Below, in pieces: positions 61,914-64,000 of a stretch of 64,000 nt of DNA; the first letter of the stretch is position 1, and every line of letters starts with the position of its first letter. A model generated the notes under the pieces. The model did no database searches. It saw only the letters and a list, made by a program, of their open reading frames with translations, and was not told where the DNA came from. The position numbers were made by a program, and so were the translations under genes. Origin of the DNA: Thiobacillus sp. (GTDB lineage Bacteria > Pseudomonadota > Gammaproteobacteria > Burkholderiales > Thiobacillaceae); the NCBI GenBank assembly GCA_016124745.1, contig WGNC01000008.1, forward strand, positions 248,001 through 312,000, written 5' to 3'.

Positions 61914-64000
61914 ATGACCGATCCGCGTTTCATTCACCTCCGCCTGCACACCGAATATTCCGTCGTTGATGGGCTGGTGCGGGTGGGCGAAGCGGTCAAG
62001 CGCGCGCGCGACATCGCGATGCCTGCGCTCGGTCTCGCCGACCTGTCGAACACCTTTGGCTGGGTGAAGTTCTACCGCGCTGCCCGGGGTGCCGGGATCA
62101 AGCCCATATTCGGTTGCGACGTATGGATCACCCATGCCGCCGACCGAAACCGCCCCTCGCGCCTGCTGCTGCTGGTGCAGCATCGTGAAGGCTATCGTCG
62201 CCTATGTGAATTGTTGACCCGTGCCTATCAGGAAAACCTCCATCGCGGCCGTGCCGAGATCGATCCTGCCTGGTTGCGTGACGGCACCGACGGCCTGCTG
62301 GCGTTGTCGGGCGGCGACGCCGGCAACGTCGCACAGGCGATTCTGGACGAAAAGCCCGACGCGGCACGCGCCGCAGCCGAGGCCTGGGCCGCGTTGTTTC
62401 CCGGACGCTACTACTTGGAACTGCAACGTTTCGGCCAGCCGCACACCGAGCGCCTGATCGACGGCCTGCTCGATATCGGCGCGGCACTCGAGTTGCCGTC
62501 AGTCGCCACCCATCCAATCCAGTTCATCGCCCCCGACGACTTCAAGGCGCACGAGGCGCGCGTGTGCATCGCCGAGGGCATGATGCTGGGCGACCCGCGG
62601 CGGCCGCGTTCATTTACAGCCGAGCAGTATTTCAAGACACCGGACGAGATGGCGGAACTGTTCGCCGACCTGCCCGAAGCCTTGCAGAACAGCGTCGAAA
62701 TCGCCAAGCGCTGCAACCTCACCCTGGAGCTTGGCAAGAGCAGGCTGCCCGATTTTCCGACGCCGGATGGCATGAGCCTCGACGATTACATGCGGCAGCG
62801 CTCCATCGAGGGCCTGCATGAACGCATGGCGGCGCTTTACCCAGACACTGAAATCCGTGCCGCCAGGCTGCCGGAATACCTGGCGCGCCTGGAGTTCGAG
62901 CTTGGCACCATCATCCAGATGGGGTTTCCCGGCTACTTCCTGATCGTGGCCGACTTCATCAACTGGGCCAAGAACAATGGCGTGCCGGTGGGACCGGGTC
63001 GCGGCTCCGGCGCGGGTTCGCTGGTCGCCTACAGCCTCGGCATCACCGACCTCGATCCGCTCGCCTACGACCTGCTGTTCGAGCGCTTCCTGAACCCCGA
63101 GCGGGTGTCGATGCCCGACTTCGATATCGACTTCTGCCAGGACGGCCGCGATCGCGTCATCCAGTACGTGAAGGACAAGTACGGCCATGACGCGGTGTCG
63201 CAGATTGCCACCTTCGGCACCATGGCGGCCAAGGCGGTGCTGCGCGACGTCGGCCGCGTGCTCGACCTGCCGTATCTGTTCGTCGACAAGTTCGTCAAGC
63301 TGGTGCCGAACGAGCTCGGGATTTCGCTGGCCGAGGCGCGCGAGAAGGAACCGCAGATCGACGAGCGTGCGCGGAACGAGGAAGAACTCGCCGAGTTGCT
63401 GCCGCTGGCCGAAAAGCTCGAGGGCGTGACACGAAACGTCGGCATGCACGCGGGCGGCGTGCTTATCGCGCCGGGCAAGCTCACCGACTTCTGTCCGCTG
63501 TATCGCGCCGAAGGCTCGGATGCGGCGGTGTCGCAGTTCGACAAGGACGACGTCGAAGCCATCGGCCTCGTGAAGTTCGACTTTCTCGGCCTGCGCACGT
63601 TGACCATCCTGGCCGAGGCGGTGCGCTTCGTGCGGCGGCACGACGACCGCAGGGACTTCCGCCTGGAAGACCTGCCGCTCGACGATCCCGCCGTGTACAG
63701 GTTGTTCGCCGAGGGCAACACCACGGCCGTATTCCAGTCCGAATCGCGCTCGGCCAAGGATCTGGAAAAGAAGCTCAAGGGCGACTGTTTCGAAGACATC
63801 ATCGCGCTGATGGCGTTGAACCGGCCGGGCCCCCTGGGCTCGGGCATGGTGGACGATTTCATCGCACGCAAGCAGGGCAAGCAGAAACCGGAGTATTTCC
63901 ATCCCGATCTCGAGCCGGTACTGAAATCGACCTACGGCATCATCGTCTACCAGGAGCAGGTGATGCTGGTGGCGCAGATCCTGGCGGGCTACAGCCTCGG
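61914..64000 (+). CDS. dnaE: DNA polymerase III alpha subunit, 3' end outside window
   Basis: The first 695 codons of the replicative polymerase. The PHP domain begins FIHLRLHTEYSVVDGLVRVGE (ligands partly changed: HLRLHTEYS) and GLADLSNTFG. The catalytic palm has PVGPGRGSGAGSLVAYSLGITDLDP and MPDFDIDFCQDGRDRVIQYV with the Asp pair, quoted by block; the third part of the active site is in DFLGLRTLT. IALMALNRPGPLGSGMVDDFI follows. The frame is open to base 64000. TAAAAT at 61880 may be a -10 element. Confidence 0.97.
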   Translation, partial: MTDPRFIHLRLHTEYSVVDGLVRVGEAVKRARDIAMPALGLADLSNTFGWVKFYRAARGAGIKPIFGCDVWITHAADRNRPSRLLLLVQHREGYRRLCELLTRAYQENLHRGRAEIDPAWLRDGTDGLLALSGGDAGNVAQAILDEKPDAARAAAEAWAALFPGRYYLELQRFGQPHTERLIDGLLDIGAALELPSVATHPIQFIAPDDFKAHEARVCIAEGMMLGDPRRPRSFTAEQYFKTPDEMAELFADLPEALQNSVEIAKRCNLTLELGKSRLPDFPTPDGMSLDDYMRQRSIEGLHERMAALYPDTEIRAARLPEYLARLEFELGTIIQMGFPGYFLIVADFINWAKNNGVPVGPGRGSGAGSLVAYSLGITDLDPLAYDLLFERFLNPERVSMPDFDIDFCQDGRDRVIQYVKDKYGHDAVSQIATFGTMAAKAVLRDVGRVLDLPYLFVDKFVKLVPNELGISLAEAREKEPQIDERARNEEELAELLPLAEKLEGVTRNVGMHAGGVLIAPGKLTDFCPLYRAEGSDAAVSQFDKDDVEAIGLVKFDFLGLRTLTILAEAVRFVRRHDDRRDFRLEDLPLDDPAVYRLFAEGNTTAVFQSESRSAKDLEKKLKGDCFEDIIALMALNRPGPLGSGMVDDFIARKQGKQKPEYFHPDLEPVLKSTYGIIVYQEQVMLVAQILAGYSL

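Overview
The window is G+C-rich and densely packed, and reads as chromosome of a betaproteobacterium. The best guess is a Thiobacillus-like or otherwise Nitrosomonadales/Hydrogenophilales-type lithotroph. This rests on protein wording and gene order (surE-pcm-nlpD-rpoS, aminotransferase-hom-thrC, earP-efp with an Arg32-type EF-P) and on dispersed palindromic repeats. I could not run any search, so genus is an inference.

Layout. 1-8.5 kb: housekeeping and membrane genes: a HAD phosphatase cut by the window edge, a YecA-like protein, a CbiM-like membrane protein, the helicase hrpA carrying two in-frame palindromic repeat insertions, a CDP-alcohol phosphatidyltransferase, a diguanylate cyclase and a membrane-anchored PrxQ. 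8.5-13.5 kb: tRNA-Arg(CCT) followed by a lower-G+C gtrB-gtrA-gtrC-like O-antigen modification cluster and an orphan exported Ig-like protein, which looks like acquired DNA. 13.5-23.7 kb: core genes: surE-pcm-nlpD-rpoS, a nucleotidase, an Mth938-like protein, alaA-hom-thrC, a GST and msrA. 23.9-28 kb: a DUF3302/HlyD/outer-membrane-factor operon without a permease, then ppk2.

28-43.9 kb is the most unusual part. It holds a coiled-coil protein of unknown function; an envelope cluster (alanine-zipper lipoprotein, DUF2092, small exported protein, SYLF) with FNR-type sites upstream; two homologous composite repeat arrays; small unknown genes; a lipoprotein phospholipase-D-like enzyme; a translationally coupled DUF1538 membrane protein plus two PII-like proteins; a CYTH-like/Ppx-GppA fusion; a second CYTH protein with a histone-H1-like tail; and a SulP transporter/VIT-like/outer-membrane operon. 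Together with ppk2 this suggests polyphosphate, anion and envelope-stress physiology.

43.9-52.2 kb: pgm, divergent from a complete RND efflux operon whose periplasmic adaptor has an added OmpA-like peptidoglycan-binding domain. 52.2-64 kb: core genes again: an AI-2E-family permease, glnS, a ParE/Phd toxin-antitoxin pair, mnmA-nudJ-rluE, icd, a cold-shock gene, earP-efp and the start of dnaE, which runs off the window.

At least three families of palindromic (REP-like) repeats occur. No REP-associated transposase (RAYT), phage integrase, insertion-sequence transposase or CRISPR array was recognised here.
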